Assembly: GCA_033439685.1 (NCBI GenBank)
Contig: JAUEDM010000002.1
Span: forward strand, 62,001 to 126,000
Length of the DNA stretch: 64,000 bases
From: Apodospora peruviana
Taxonomy: Eukaryota; Ascomycota; Sordariomycetes; Sordariales; Lasiosphaeriaceae
Reading direction: 5' to 3'
A model generated the notes under the pieces. The model was not told where the DNA came from and did not search any database. It saw only the letters and a program-made list of their open reading frames with translations. The position numbers and the translations under genes were made by a program. Positions 11,696 through 23,620 of the stretch are shown piece by piece. Within the stretch, counting starts at the first letter, position 1; every line of letters begins with the position of its first letter.

Positions 11696-13484
11696 ATGGA
11701 TATTCCCGAGAAGTGCACCGTTCTTGTTGTGGGCGGCGGCCCTGCTGGCGCCTATGCCGCGTGTGTCCTTGCCCGGGAGGGCATTGATACTGTTGTGATT
11801 GAGGCGGATCACATGCCGAGGTGAGGCTGGCATTTCACTTTATTCTGAGGTTCACAGAAGCTGATATTCACCAGATACCACATCGGCGAGAGCATGTTGC
11901 CCTCATTCCGCCACTATCTCAAGTTCATCGAACTCGACTCCGCCTTTGACAACTTTGGTTTCACCAAGAAGGTGGGCGCGGCTTTCAAGATGAACCCCAA
12001 GAACAGGGAGGGATGTAAGTACTGACTGACCTAGTACCTCCTTCAATAACCCTAAATATCTGACACATGCGATAGTCACCGACTTCCTCGCCGTGGGAGG
12101 TCCAAACAACTACTCGTGGAACGTGATCCGCTCCCAAGCCGACGAGCTCATCTTCCGCCATGCTGCTAAGTGCGGCGCCAAGACCTTTGAGGGTGTCAAA
12201 GTGAACTCGGTCAACTTTGACCAACCTGCATCAAATGGCGATGCAAAGGGCGCCGATAGCGTCGGGAAACCCGTCTCGGCGGTCTGGACGCGGAAGGCCG
12301 ACGGCACTACTGGCACGATCAAGTTCGACTACATTGTTGACGCGAGCGGACGTGTCGGGCTCCTGAATACCAAGTACCTCAAGGACCGCCACTACAACAA
12401 GTCGCTCAAGAACGTGGCCAACTGGGCGTACTACAAAGGAGCTGGATTGTATGGCGAGGGCACGAAGCGTGCTAATGTGCCCTTCTTTGAGGCTTTGAGA
12501 GGTATGATGCTACTTCCCATGCTTTAACAGGATGACCCTTGTTAACGTATGACAACAGATGAGAGCGGCTGGGCGTGGTTCATCCCCCTGCACGATGGCA
12601 CGCACTCAATCGGCGTGGTCATGGAACAAGAAATCTCCAACAAGAAGAAGCGCGAGGCCGCCAACCTCGAGAAGTACTTTGACGAGGCGCTCGAGCAGGT
12701 CCCAATGCTCCGCGGTTTCCTCGGCGACGCCAAGAAGTGCACCGAAGTGAAATCGGCCTCGGATTACTCGTACCACTCCAGCACCTACGCTTTCCAGAAC
12801 GCACGCATTATTGGTGATGCGGGCTGCTTCATCGACCCCTTCTTCTCGTCCGGCGTCCATCTTGCTGTGACAGGCGGTTTGTCCGCGGGTACAACCATTG
12901 CCGCCAGCATCAGGGGCGACATTGATGAGGCTACAGCCGGCCGGTGGCACACCAACAAGATCAGAGAAGGATACGCCCGTTTTTGTCTGGTCGTGCTGAG
13001 CGCGTACAAGCAGATGCGGAATCAGGGAGATCCCGTCCTGGCGGACTTCAACGAGGATAACTTTGACAAGGCGTTTAGTTTCTTCAAGCCCAGTTCGTAC
13101 CCCTGAACCCCTTCTACCCTATGTCTGAGTGCTAGTAGCTAACATATTTTTTGTACAGTCATCCAAGGAACTGCCGATGCCGGCACGAGCAAGCTGACTC
13201 AGGCCGAGTTCTCAAAGACCATCGACTTCCTGACCAAGGCCTTCAACCCTGCCATCAACACGCAGTTCAAGGACGCGAACCAGGAGATTGTGGGCGAGGA
13301 GCCACAACCTCAGGCGGCGGCGGCGCAGGGACTCTCGCCCGAGGATCTGGAGGCTTTGCAGAGCATACGTATCCATCATGGCAAGCACACCATGGGCATG
13401 GACAGTTTCACCACCGATGTCATCGACGGGCTCATTCCGCGGCTGGAGACGGGCCGCTTGACCTTGGTTGCTGCGGATGCTTAG
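11696..13484 (+). CDS. Flavin-dependent halogenase
   Basis: Uses FADH2, O2 and halide to halogenate an electron-rich aromatic ring. Exons 11696-11820, 11875-12014, 12076-12501, 12559-13092 and 13159-13484 give 516 residues. Visible motifs: VLVVGGGPAGAYAA (FAD site), RYHIGESMLPSFR, the halogenase signature WAWFIP within DESGWAWFIPLHDG, and IGDAGCFIDPFFSSGVHLA, typical of fungal halogenases. Sequence character matches fungal enzymes acting on free phenolic polyketides (griseofulvin, radicicol type) more than bacterial tryptophan halogenases (family knowledge recalled, not searched). The halogenase signature separates it from ordinary monooxygenases. No targeting peptide is seen. All motifs look intact. 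It shares its promoter with the FAD monooxygenase. It is the strongest single clue that the cluster makes a chlorinated or brominated aromatic product. Confidence 0.92.
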
Positions 13485-14040
13485 ATAGTTGACATACAAA
13501 GGGTAATTCTTTAGGAAGGTAGATTTCAAGTACTCGTCTTGCTTACCTAGGTGCTCAGACCCCCAAGAGAGCTTTGGTTGTTCGGTTATTGATGTTGTTC
13601 ACTATTCTGTGTCCTGTCGTCATTTTCCTCGTGGCTTTTTAGGGGAAGAGCTTGAGACATAAACCAACCACTACCATTATATATGTGAGAAGAAAGCATT
13701 TACGCATTTCTTCAAGCCCTATTTGCCATGTACCCCGTTGCGTATGTGTACACTGGATGCCACGGCATGAGAAAAGTTTATCCGGTTCGTTGGATGAGAC
13801 CAAATACTATCAGTTTACAATGGCTCACCCGACCAGGATTCATCTCAGCTAAAGCTCGCTCAGGCACTCATCTAAGCTAGACCCAGGTGATTTTGGTTTC
13901 TCACTATGAAGCAGTTGCTGAACTACCGCGCCTGTTGTGGCTTATGAACGTCCAATCGACTGATTCGACTCCCATAGGATTCCTATTACCCAAACCAGCG
14001 ACGACACTTCTGACCCTATGGCATCGTCCCTAAATAACCC

Positions 14041-15790
14041 TCATTCCAGCTCAACCAAACATCGATGTCCCCTCGGCACGAGCAAGAAAGTGATCAGTTC
14101 GTCCATGTCCGTGTCCGACATGCCATCCTTGGTCGAGACCCTTGCGCTCGGGAACGAACGGAAGAACAGAGCCGTGGCCAGACGGAGCTCCATGCGCGCC
14201 AGATGGACGCCAATGCAGCCTGATTTAAACAGTATGTTAGCACAAGACATCTCACCTTCAGAATAACAAAACGTGAAACTTACCTCGTGGACCAGTGCCA
14301 AAAGCCATGAAAGCATCCCTCATTTCCTTGGTAGGGTTCTCCCATCGGGAAGGATTAAACCTAATCTCCCAGTAAGTCAATGATAAAGACAATAAGTTAA
14401 GTGATGTGAACCCACCTCTCTGGATCCGGAAACAACTCGGGATCGCGATGCAAGCTATACCCCTGAGTAGAAACAACGGTACCACCACCAGGCACAAAAT
14501 GTCCACCCAGAAATGCTCCCTCGTCGGGCACATCTCTTGGCAACGCCCCAGGCGCGGCACCATATCGCCGCAACGCTTCCTCGACAACACAGTTGAGGTA
14601 CGGCAGATCGCGAACATGTTTGTACGTGAGTTGCTCTTCGTCAGCCACATCGACAGACTTTAATTCGCGCACAAGCTCGTCTCTGATCTTTTGGTCGCGA
14701 CAAACAGCCCAGATGAGATACGTCAGTGTCACGGCGGTAGTATCAGTTCCAGCAGTAATATACGACTGCACCTCCACCGTCAACTCGAGCTCAGTCAGCT
14801 CGATGGCGTTGCCCTTGATCAGACTCGTGAAGATAGTCGCCCTGCTTTTCTGAGCGTCCTTCTGTACGAGTTGCATGTAGCGCGCCACGCGCTCCTGGTT
14901 GTACGCCACAATCCGCTGGCGCGACTGGGCGATATTTTGGAAGAACGGCAACGGCAAATAAGCTCCGATCCAGATTAGTGTCGGGAAGGCTGTCCTCAGC
15001 GGCAAGATAGCGCCCGCGTTGGAGACGTCCTCTGCGAATTGGCTCTTCTATATACATGCACCTCAGTTAGTTATTCTCAGACAAGCCACTCTCTTAAGTA
15101 TGGGTGAGACTGGAACTGACCTTGCCACTCTCAACCATGCCAAACGACTCCCCAAAACTCAGCTGTCCAATGACATCCATCGCCAACAACGTCCACCACT
15201 TGAGCAGATCAACAGTCCCGTTCCCTGCTTTAGCCTCATCTCTCATCTTGCGCATCGCCGTCCGGGTCAACTCAACGACCACAGGCTGTAAGTTTTCGAG
15301 GGACGTCTCGGTGAAACAGGGCCCCAGCAGACGGCGACGACTTGAGTGAAACCCGCGGTCTCTGGTGGAAAACATGCTCTGGATCCTGCCGCCGGTCGCA
15401 TAGAAGGACGACTTGAGGAAACCTCCCTTGGCGCGGTGGATCTCGCGCGCGGCGGCGTGGTCGCTGACGTCGACGTCGTTGGGGCCGACTCGCACGACGG
15501 GACCGTATTTCTGGTGAAGGGAATGGACGTATTGCGCTCTCTTGCCCAGGATCAGCATCAGCCTGACGTGAAGATCGGTCCATTTGGAGATTTCGGGTCC
15601 TGGTAGTGAGGCCAATGGGCCTGTTTGTGCTTGGAAGACTGCACGCTGTTTCTAGTTATTAGTGTTTGATGTGGAAAGTTGGTCTTGGGGAACTAAAACT
15701 CACCACTAGAAACAGAACCGCGACGCATGTTAGGATCGTGGGGAGCTGCGATCCGAACCCGGATGTTGATAGCACGTCTAGTAGTGCCAT
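14041..15790 (-). CDS. Cytochrome P450 monooxygenase of the tailoring cluster
   Basis: ER-anchored haem monooxygenase. Exon 1 (15790-15704) encodes an N-terminal anchor (LPTILTCVAVLFLV). A 58-nt intron leads into exon 2 (15645-15121), which contains the proline-rich LASLPGPEISKW and a C-helix region FHSSRRRLLGPCF. Exon 3 starts at 15047. The I-helix is SYITAGTDTTAVTLTY, the ExxR motif VVEEALRRYG, PERF follows, and the haem loop FGTGPRGCIGVHLA carries the Cys ligand. The last two exons lie near 14350-14270 and 14220-14041. About 500 residues, normal for the family. An AAACTCCG element lies 285 bp upstream. The substrate cannot be read from sequence; by context it oxidises the cluster scaffold. 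Confidence 0.9.
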
Positions 15791-16067
15791 TGCCTTGTCT
15801 CGACCCAGATTTCCAATATTTGAAAAGATTGTTTTATTTTTTGTGTCTTCAGCATCAACACGCTTTCTTGTCGGTGATGAATGATGATCACCAATATGAC
15901 CAAAATAGTTTCACATGAAAGTAAACAATGATTTACAGTGTACCATTTCTTGCAATGTACCAAGGTATCTAATTACAGTCCAGTGTTACCGGACATCATG
16001 TTCACGTGATTGGTGTTGAATAAATCCGCCTTTCCGTAAAGGAGGAGGAGTATCTGCACACAACACC

Positions 16068-16082
16068 TGGAGTTCGGAGTTT
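16068..16082. promoter_or_regulatory. AAACTCCG element upstream of the cluster P450
   Basis: On the minus strand, AAACTCCG (16075-16082) is followed directly by AACTCCA, making a tight direct repeat 285 bp upstream of the P450 start. Confidence 0.5.
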
Positions 16083-16884
16083 CAGGACTGTCTGTCCGTT
16101 TAGGTAAGACAGACCATGTAAGTAAGACGGACAGACTTTACGAGTCCAGACTCCGTGAAAGTGGATCATGATTACGGTGGCACGCGACTGGACTCAGAGT
16201 TCGTTTACGGGTTTACCGGGAGTTTTTGCAATACGTACCTAGGTATTGCCATCAATGATTACGGGCTTACAGTGATCATCTCAAGGGTAGGGCCGGGTTG
16301 CACTCTTCTTCACGTGTATCAGATCATGGTGTTCAGTCAATACTACCGTATCAGTGGCATGACCCCCACCCACCTCAGGAAATATGGCTGCAGTGCACTG
16401 GTGCCTTAAGTCCCGTTGTCACCCACGCGAAACTAATACGGTGCCGGTTTTCCGAGAATGGCGTATGTAAGCGAGATCGACGCAACGCACGGCGCTGATA
16501 GCTATCGAGGGGCAAGCGCACCAATAGCATGACTTGCCGTCCGATTTACGAGAGCTGCTTTATCTATCAACTGCACTGCTCAAAGTAAGCTATCTGCATG
16601 GTCTTTTCGCAACTGAAAGTGATACGTGGTATGCAGAGAGAGCAATGATCTGATCATGCAAAGAGATATCCGAGTGTGCCTGAGTAGGTAGTATTGAACT
16701 CCTGCCAATCTATTATCTAGGTGTGTAGTAGGTACCTGAAATAAGTAGATAGGAGAGAAGTGCAGTGATGTCAGTCTGCAGTTACTATCATGTACCTTTA
16801 GTTTATCTCAAGGCGTCTTCCTTTGCTCCGGCATGCCTACCAGAATCACCGCCCACAACCCGACCATCCCACACAGTAATATGC
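16083..16884. other. Intergenic region without a recognised gene
   Basis: Lies between the P450 promoter and the 3' end of the MDR reductase. Contains several TAGGTA/TACCTA words (for example around 16238 and 16717). No reading frame with a recognisable domain. Confidence 0.5.
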
Positions 16885-17970
16885 TTAAAGCGTAACAACA
16901 AACTTGGTCGCCGAGACACCCTTCTTCAGCGTGTCCATAGCGCCCTGGATGGACTCAAGACCGTGGCCAACCACCTGCGCCTTGGGTGTGGGCATGTACT
17001 TGCCAGCCGCCAAAGCCTGGGGAAGATACTCGCCAAAGATGGCACTCGCCAGCTCCTCGTCGCCCTCGAGCTGGCTGACGAACTTGCTGCTGAAGCCCTC
17101 GGGCATCTCGCCGGGTGGTGTCGCCATGGTCAGCGCGAGGAACTTGCGACCCTCGGTGACTTGGAGAACGGCTTTGCAGGCCGCAATGACAGGCGGGTGC
17201 GTGGGAGGTGCCGGGCCGCCGTTGCAGAAGGCTCCGGGGGTCTTCTTGCCCTTGAAGGCAGCGATCAGGTCCTCCTTAATCGTGGGACTGTTATAGTCAA
17301 AGACTTGGCTGGCGCCGAGTTGTTTGGCCAGCTCGAAGTTGGCGGGCGAGGCGGTGGTGATGACCTCGTAGCCGGCGGCCGCAGCAAGTTGGACGGCGTT
17401 GCTTCCCACGCTGGTGGACGCACCCCAGATGAGGATGGTCTCGCCGGTTGGCTTGGCGTTCAGGGAGGGGAACTTTAGGTTGAGGAAGTCCTTGTGGAAG
17501 AGGCCCTTGACGGCGACGGAGAGGCCGAGCGGGATGACGGCCGCGTTCGAGTAGGGCAGGGAGGCCGGGATGGGGATGAGCAGGTGGTCCTTGACGACGA
17601 CCTCGTGCTGGAAGGCCGTGTTGGTGAGCCCGGCCACGCGGTCGCCGACCTTGACCTTGGTGACGGCGGATCCAACCTCACAAACCTCGCCGGCGACGTC
17701 CTCGCCAAAGACGCACGGCGGGTTGAGCCACTTGAAGACGTTGGGGCCCATCAGCTGCATGGCGTAGTCGACCGGGTTGATGGCCACGGCCTTGGCATTG
17801 ACGACGACTTCCGTAGGGCCGGGCTTGGGCGAGTCGGCCGGGCGGACCTCAAGCGGGGCTTGGACGCCGGTGAAGAATGCTGCCGTGTTGGGAGCCATGT
17901 TTGGGAGTGATGGTGTGGTGTGGAATTGTCTGCGAAGAAGGCGACCGATGAGGCGCGATTGGAGCATCAA
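16885..17970 (-). CDS. MDR-superfamily reductase (enoyl-reductase-like)
   Basis: Single-exon 361-residue member of the medium-chain dehydrogenase/reductase superfamily, resembling zinc-independent quinone/enoyl reductases and the trans-enoyl reductases that partner with fungal PKSs. The GroES-like half carries VVVNAKAVAINPVDYAMQ and FGEDVAGEVCEVGSAV. The nucleotide-binding half has TILIWGASTSVGSNAVQLAAAAGY. Zinc-ligand cysteines of classical alcohol dehydrogenases are absent. The first about 24 residues (MMLQSRLIGRLLRRQFHTTP) are rich in Arg and lack acidic residues, like a mitochondrial presequence; a second Met at residue 25 would give a cytosolic form. Both starts are possible. No AAACTCCG site lies within 1.5 kb of its start, so cluster membership rests on position only. 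Confidence 0.85.
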   Translation of the reverse strand: MMLQSRLIGRLLRRQFHTTPSLPNMAPNTAAFFTGVQAPLEVRPADSPKPGPTEVVVNAKAVAINPVDYAMQLMGPNVFKWLNPPCVFGEDVAGEVCEVGSAVTKVKVGDRVAGLTNTAFQHEVVVKDHLLIPIPASLPYSNAAVIPLGLSVAVKGLFHKDFLNLKFPSLNAKPTGETILIWGASTSVGSNAVQLAAAAGYEVITTASPANFELAKQLGASQVFDYNSPTIKEDLIAAFKGKKTPGAFCNGGPAPPTHPPVIAACKAVLQVTEGRKFLALTMATPPGEMPEGFSSKFVSQLEGDEELASAIFGEYLPQALAAGKYMPTPKAQVVGHGLESIQGAMDTLKKGVSATKFVVTL

Positions 17971-19508
17971 TGATCTAAGGTATCTTGGTGATGGGTTTTG
18001 GTTTGAGGGTTCCTGAGAACTTGTCGAGTGTGCAAAGAATTAGGGGAGTGGGGTAGAAATAATTGCCGGATTGGGATGAAATCATGAAATGGAAGGGGGC
18101 CTGTGTTTGCTTGTGACTCCATTCCGGTGTTCTACAGAATATGCACGAAGGTCGGAGGTAGGACTTTCAACACGCCGGTGGTCACACAAACACCGAGAGT
18201 CAAGGCAGTTAGTTGCCAGTGACCAACCACCACTACGTCAGTGCAGGTACCTTGATGGGCATCACCAGCACCTTAGGTAAGGTCCTTTAAACTCTGACCA
18301 TCCGCGGACAAAAGTAATGCCATCCGCAATCTGAGATAGGTCTGCCCTGGAGATTCAGATGCACGGTAGTTAAGGTAATGACTGTGTTAGTCTCTCGGTG
18401 AGCGTCGGTGATGAGGGGACCACAAAGCAGCTAAAACGGATGACAGCGGGCCGCGTGCGTGCGGGGAGGGGCCGCTTGTAAACGCCGCTAAGGCCGCTAA
18501 AATGCTCGTGGCGTGCAGGACTGCAAGCCATCAAAAGCGGGATGCTAAATCGGACGGTCTCTTTTGGGCAAGAAGCTCGCAGCCAGCCACGGGGTAAGGG
18601 GCTCCTTTTTGTCCAGTCCGTTGCCGTTTCCCCGTCTCTGCCCCTTACCTAAGGGACCAAGCCACACCCAAAGTTGTCTACACACATAGACGGGCAGCGG
18701 AGAGGATGCCGTGGCCAATGGTTATCGAATACAGTAGCACACGGTCGGTGTGGTCTTAACAGTTCGGCCCTTCAAACCTATGCTGCACGAGAGTTTGGTG
18801 GTTGGGCAAATCAGAAGCTGTAAAGCATGGCAAATGGGAACTTGATCGGAAATTCCCGCGAATCCTGAGATGCGACCATGTTGAAATAGGTGAGGCGAAC
18901 TGTTCAGACACGGGGATGGCGAACGGACGGAGCCCGCACCCGCAGGCGCCGGACCAGCTTGCGGAAGCGGAGGCGCGGTTGGCCTGGGTTTCTGGTCTTG
19001 GCGATGATACTGAATAAGGTAGTACCGTACCTTACTAGGCAAGGTACGGTAGTTATCAAACATTCACGGGCAATTGCACTTGAATTTGATGGGACGGGTT
19101 TTGGTACGGTGATTAAGGTTCTCGGCCATGTAGAGAGCCTGCAAAGTAGGGGCGATGCTGTGGTCCGATTGGTCTTGTATTCCGAAAGTTGTTGTCCCCC
19201 CCCCCCCCCACCCCCCAATGGAACACAAAAGCTTTACGGAACGTATTTCAACATAATTCTCGAAACCATTAAATACGTGGTTGTGCTTACAAGGCGACCG
19301 AAGGCAGGAAGGCGATTATGACAAGATAGACTGACTCCATGTCTTTGCAGTTACAGTACGGAGTACCATGTCGGTGATCCACAAAAGATCTGTCGCCAAG
19401 TTTGCGGGAGTCGCCCTTGGCATGTGCTTGTTTCTGCTTGGCTTTTGGTCCCCCAGACGAAGAACGTGGGCTGGCGCCACCACCATCCCTGTTTATTGCG
19501 GGCCGGGA

Positions 19509-19516
19509 CGGAGTTT
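19509..19516. promoter_or_regulatory. AAACTCCG element in the gene-free gap (minus orientation)
   Basis: Exact copy of the cluster 8-mer, read on the minus strand, about 1.5 kb upstream of the MDR reductase start. Confidence 0.4.
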
Positions 19517-20085
19517 CTATTTTGGCCAATGGGATCTCTGCATAATGGAGCTCTTTCGATAAGAAGCTTTTAACTCTCCGACCACAATGGAGTAGTGCTG
19601 ATGCCACGCACGCACGCTCGCCTCAAAGGATCCTCGAATTGACGCGTCTACCAAAGTTACCGTCTACCTGGTTCGATATATCCCCATTGAGATCTAATCC
19701 CGTGTAGTGTATCAATTATTGATGACTGCTGCTTGCTTGCTTTTTTGTCGTGGCCGGCAGCTTGTTACGGGAACTGCATGTTCATGTTCGCTTTCGCGTA
19801 TTACGCCCCCACCTAAGCTCGGGGGGATAACGCCAATGACGTGTTGCCAACATCTTCTTGCTGTCCAGGTTCTGTTGGAATAACCCGTATGCAAGGCTCC
19901 CAAATCTGACTGGATTAGTGGTAGGCTAGCTGGATAAGGAGATATTGCCAAACCCGGGTATATCCAGAGATGGTGTGTGCGGCGGTCCGGGCAGGTCCGC
20001 CGGGCACCAACCGGACTGCAAAGACCGTGTGTAGAGGGAGACTAGCCGAACGTCTGCAGTGAGGCAAGCCGCTAGGAGGCGGACC

Positions 20086-20093
20086 AAACTCCG
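20086..20093. promoter_or_regulatory. AAACTCCG element in the gene-free gap (plus orientation)
   Basis: Exact copy of the cluster 8-mer on the plus strand, about 1.2 kb downstream of the regulator gene's stop codon. No gene start is recognised next to it. Confidence 0.4.
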
Positions 20094-21250
20094 AGAGCTA
20101 CCGTAGGTGAGGAGTCTTAGTTGTTATCAAGATCCCCTTGCTAGCTGCATCTCATTACTACTAACATGTATCCTGTATAAGGTATGTATGAGATGCCGTA
20201 TCGCCGGTAGCGTATAGCGTGAACACCACAAGGTCGCGACATATCCACCTGCCAATTTCAAACGACGCTGCCTGCACAACATAATCGAGATCGTCGTGGG
20301 GGGTGATATGTTGACTTCAGATTTAAGGAACTATCGCTGGAACGATGTAGCGTAGCCCCCCGTGGGGACGCGGGGATACAACTAACTGCTAATGGAATAA
20401 TCAAACAAGTTTTTTTTTTTTTTTTCGTAGCTTAAACCCTGGATAGTCTAGTCAATAACGGGTTTACGGAAAGGGTAAGGTAGCCAGGTTCAACGGCGGC
20501 CCGCCCCTTGTCGTTGATCAGTCGCTTAGCGTAACTAGTATCTTGCCTGGTCTCAAACCTGCCTGCCCCTCGATCATGGTGTTGATATCACATGCATGTG
20601 CATTACGGTATGATGGAAAGAATACTAGGTAGCTATCTAGGTAGATAGGTAAAAACGCCTTTCATATCGACATGCATGATGGGAAAAGCAGGGATCTTTT
20701 GATTCCAAGTACGAAATATTTCCTGATACGGGTCCGCCGTACCTAGTTCCATTTGTTAAGTGACAACAAATAAAACATCGAAAAGTAAGGGTTGCTGGTG
20801 TATGATTCCATATATTGGCTTGAGTGTCTCCATATGCAAGGTAACCTCCGTGAACATACATATGCATGACTACCTATGATTGCACGACTAACTTGTGCCG
20901 CAGCAAGAACAACGGATGTGCAGGGAGTGCAGTACTAGCAAAAGCCGAGACCTCCTCTTGGTTTGCTTGCTTCCAGTCAATGGAGGTAAACTAGGCAAGG
21001 CAGTAGAGTAACTAGGTATTTCCCGGAAATCAGCAGTGCGACGACGCCGTCAACTACCTTTCAAGGTTATATTCCGGCGGGAGAGAAAGCCACAAGTCGG
21101 GACAGCTCCACCCCAGATCCTCACAGGCTCACCGTAAGATCGCGACCGATGTACGATACTGATGAGGGAGGGGGGTAAGCCAAAAGTCTCCGACGAGCCA
21201 AGAAGCTGTGCCGTGCTGTGCTGCGCCACGTGCGCGCCTTTTTCCGGATC

Positions 21251-23558
21251 TCACAAGCCAAGATCTTGGCCACTACCCATCTCCATGCCAATGATCTGGA
21301 AGTAATTCTTGGCCATGTTGTTGGCGTTCGCCAAGGCCTTGAGCGCCGTGTAGATGTACTGCAGCTGGGGGTTGTACGCGTCGTTGGACCCTGCGTGGGC
21401 CACGCAGAACCGTGCTGTTGACAGCAATGGGATCGGTGTAAACGGATGGTTCTGGTCAAATGATTTGTCAGTAATTGATTTGAGGTGATGTTTCATCTAT
21501 GTTGGTAATGCAATGTCGTATAACTACCAGACACAAAAGGGACAGAGAAAGAAATACCTGAAAATGATTCAGTTGAGTCAGCGTCGTCGCCAAGCTCCCA
21601 ATTTCCTGGGCGGCCTTGAGCGAACGGTGGTTGTATTCCAGCAAAAGAGAGTGGGACTCCTCCGTCCCCAGCGGCATCGACTCGATCACCTCGCACAGCA
21701 CCAGAACGTTGAGGTTGGCGACCAAGGCGGCAAAGATCAGCGTGGGGTCGGGGATCTCGGTGGGGGTGTAAGCGGCCGTTTGTGCGGAAAGGGTCTCGAT
21801 GCGGCTCGTCAGGATGCTGTCCAACCACCGGTGGCGCCGGCAGAAGTCCGGCGTCACCTCGAGCTCGCTGTAGCTCTGCTCAACCGAGGATCGCTGCTTG
21901 TGGGCCAGGCAGCGCCCACAGATGGTCGCCACCAGGATGCTCTCCACAAACGGGGACGTGGAGAACGCCCCCCCTGAAGTCGACCCTCCCGGACTGGCTG
22001 GGTATGAGGAGTTGTTTGTGTTTTGAGCGATCACCTCGGAGAGAAAGGGCATGGTGATGGGTCGTCCTCCAATGAAGTTTGCCTCTGGCGCTGGTAGACG
22101 GGTGCGGATCTAATCCAGTAACAATTAGCTCAGTGTTTCAAAACAAACTCGATGAGAATAAGGTAGGGGGGGATTACCTCTTGTTCTATAAACGTCAACG
22201 CCGGCCCATTATTGATGCCAGTAAAGCGATCAAGCGTGTACGCCAGCCAGAACGTGCGTCGCATGCTCTCAAGATCGTCCCAGTCCCCGGGTCTGTTAGG
22301 AACAAAATTCGGGCTGTCGACCTCGTACAGGTGCGTGAGCTGGACCATGCGGAATGCTCGTCCAGCACTCACCAGCCCGCGCTGGTACTCGACGCTAGTG
22401 AACTCGTAGATGGACAACAGGATCCACGCCTGCGAGCGTTCTAGGAGAAGAGGCTGGTGGCCCGTTTCCGAGGGAGGGCCGCAGTCTAGCTCGAGCGCGT
22501 CGAGCATCTGCCGCGTCTCGGTGTACAGCCGTTTCCGCAAGAAATGGAACTGAGAAGACAGAGAGGCGGCCAGCGTCCACATGGCGTACTGCAGGCACGT
22601 GTGCTCTTTGCTCTTGCCCAGCTGCTTGGACCACGCCATATAGCGGGATTTCTGCAGCATCGGCGCAAAAGGGTGCACTCGGTTGAAATATAGGAGGTCG
22701 CTTTTGCAACACACCCTCCATGTTAGCTCTCTGAAACAGTTTAGGCAGGTGGTAGATAACTCACAGGTCGTTGCAGACCAGATCGGTTAGATACATGTCA
22801 GTGGAAGTTTGTGTGGTGGTGTCCATGTCCAGATCTGCCGGATTAATCATGGTGTTGGTAAATGTGAGGTCAAAGTAGTTGTCGTCGATGGCGCTAAGGG
22901 GGGCTACGAGAGATGAAGCCGGCGTGGACATGGGCCCGGCAGACCACAGCTGCATACTATCGCTGGGGTTTGACATGGGGCTCATGAGCGCCAATGGCGC
23001 TGGTTGTGGTGGCGGCGGTGGCGGATCGTTGGACATGGAATTGTCGCTGCCGCTCTCGTTGGGGCTCATTGATCGGTTGGATGAAGATGTTGTTTTCTTC
23101 AAGTTGTCTTGCTCATCCAAACGAGAGGCCAGTTGAGCTTCACGTCAAGTCTATAAGTCAATATGGTTTTATCTGGAGGGATGACGTGATGTAGGTAACC
23201 AAACAAGACTGACGAGAGTCATCATACCTATTTGGTTCCGAAGAGCCCGGAGGTGTCCCTTTTTCGGCCCCCTCGGAGGGTTTGTTGCCCGCATCACGCA
23301 GTTAGTGCCAGAGTCGATACAGGCACCACACTGTGGTTGGACCCTATCACAACGCAATTTCCGTCTGCGGCATTCCTCGCACTTTGATGCGTGTTTAGTG
23401 ATGCTATCCAGTTGTATGGATACATGTAGTTAGGGTTAAGATGCCCTTACCGCTGAGCCAGGAAGTTGTCTCGGCCGCGATGATGTTGTGGTGGATCCCC
23501 GTGATTGTTCCGTGTCCATCTCTGGCGACGAGGAATAGTAGACAGTACGTGCAGTCAT
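21251..23558 (-). CDS. Zn2Cys6 transcription factor, probable cluster regulator
   Basis: Nuclear DNA-binding regulator. The binuclear zinc cluster is seen at 23391-23300 as C-E-E-C, R-R-R-K-L-R-C, then QCGAC and a last Cys, giving C-x2-C-x6-C-x6-C-x2-C-x7-C. It is followed by a basic linker (PPRGPKKGHLRALRNQ). A Ser/Pro/Asp-rich segment (about 23120-22761) follows. The middle region has the fungal-specific transcription factor homology (SMRRTFWLAYTLDRFTGINNGPALTF, then IRTRLPAPEANF). The C-terminus ends ...GSGQDLGL at 21251. Introns lie near 23250-23120, 22760-22715, 22165-22110, 21560-21480 and elsewhere. The ATG at 23558 is attractive, but the only AG between it and the zinc cluster gives the wrong phase, so the first exon is unresolved. 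Its promoter holds a weak match (AAACTCCT with GCTCCG, 23695-23709). It probably controls the surrounding genes. Confidence 0.83.
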
Positions 23559-23577
23559 GACTCTGGGGAAAGAAATA

Positions 23578-23620
23578 GTTGTAGTAGTAGTAGTAGTTGT
23601 TGTTGTTGTAGTAGTAGTAG
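23578..23620. repeat. TAG/TTG trinucleotide microsatellite
   Basis: Imperfect (GTA/GTT)n run immediately upstream of the regulator's proposed start, in its 5' leader or promoter. Confidence 0.8.

Larger units (their letters stand above)
17971..21250. other. 3.3-kb gap with no recognised gene
   Basis: Between the MDR reductase start and the 3' end of the regulator gene. Reading frames on both strands are short and lack family features. It contains a C-rich homopolymer tract (about 19197-19216), a poly-T tract (about 20411-20425), TAGGTA words (20628-20650) and two AAACTCCG elements. The two elements suggest a small or non-coding transcript, or relics of a lost gene (inference). Confidence 0.5.

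Noticed and set aside
16765..17478. 237-codon plus-strand frame
   Set aside because: It lies antisense to the well-supported MDR reductase and has no domain features; it is a shadow of GC-rich coding DNA.
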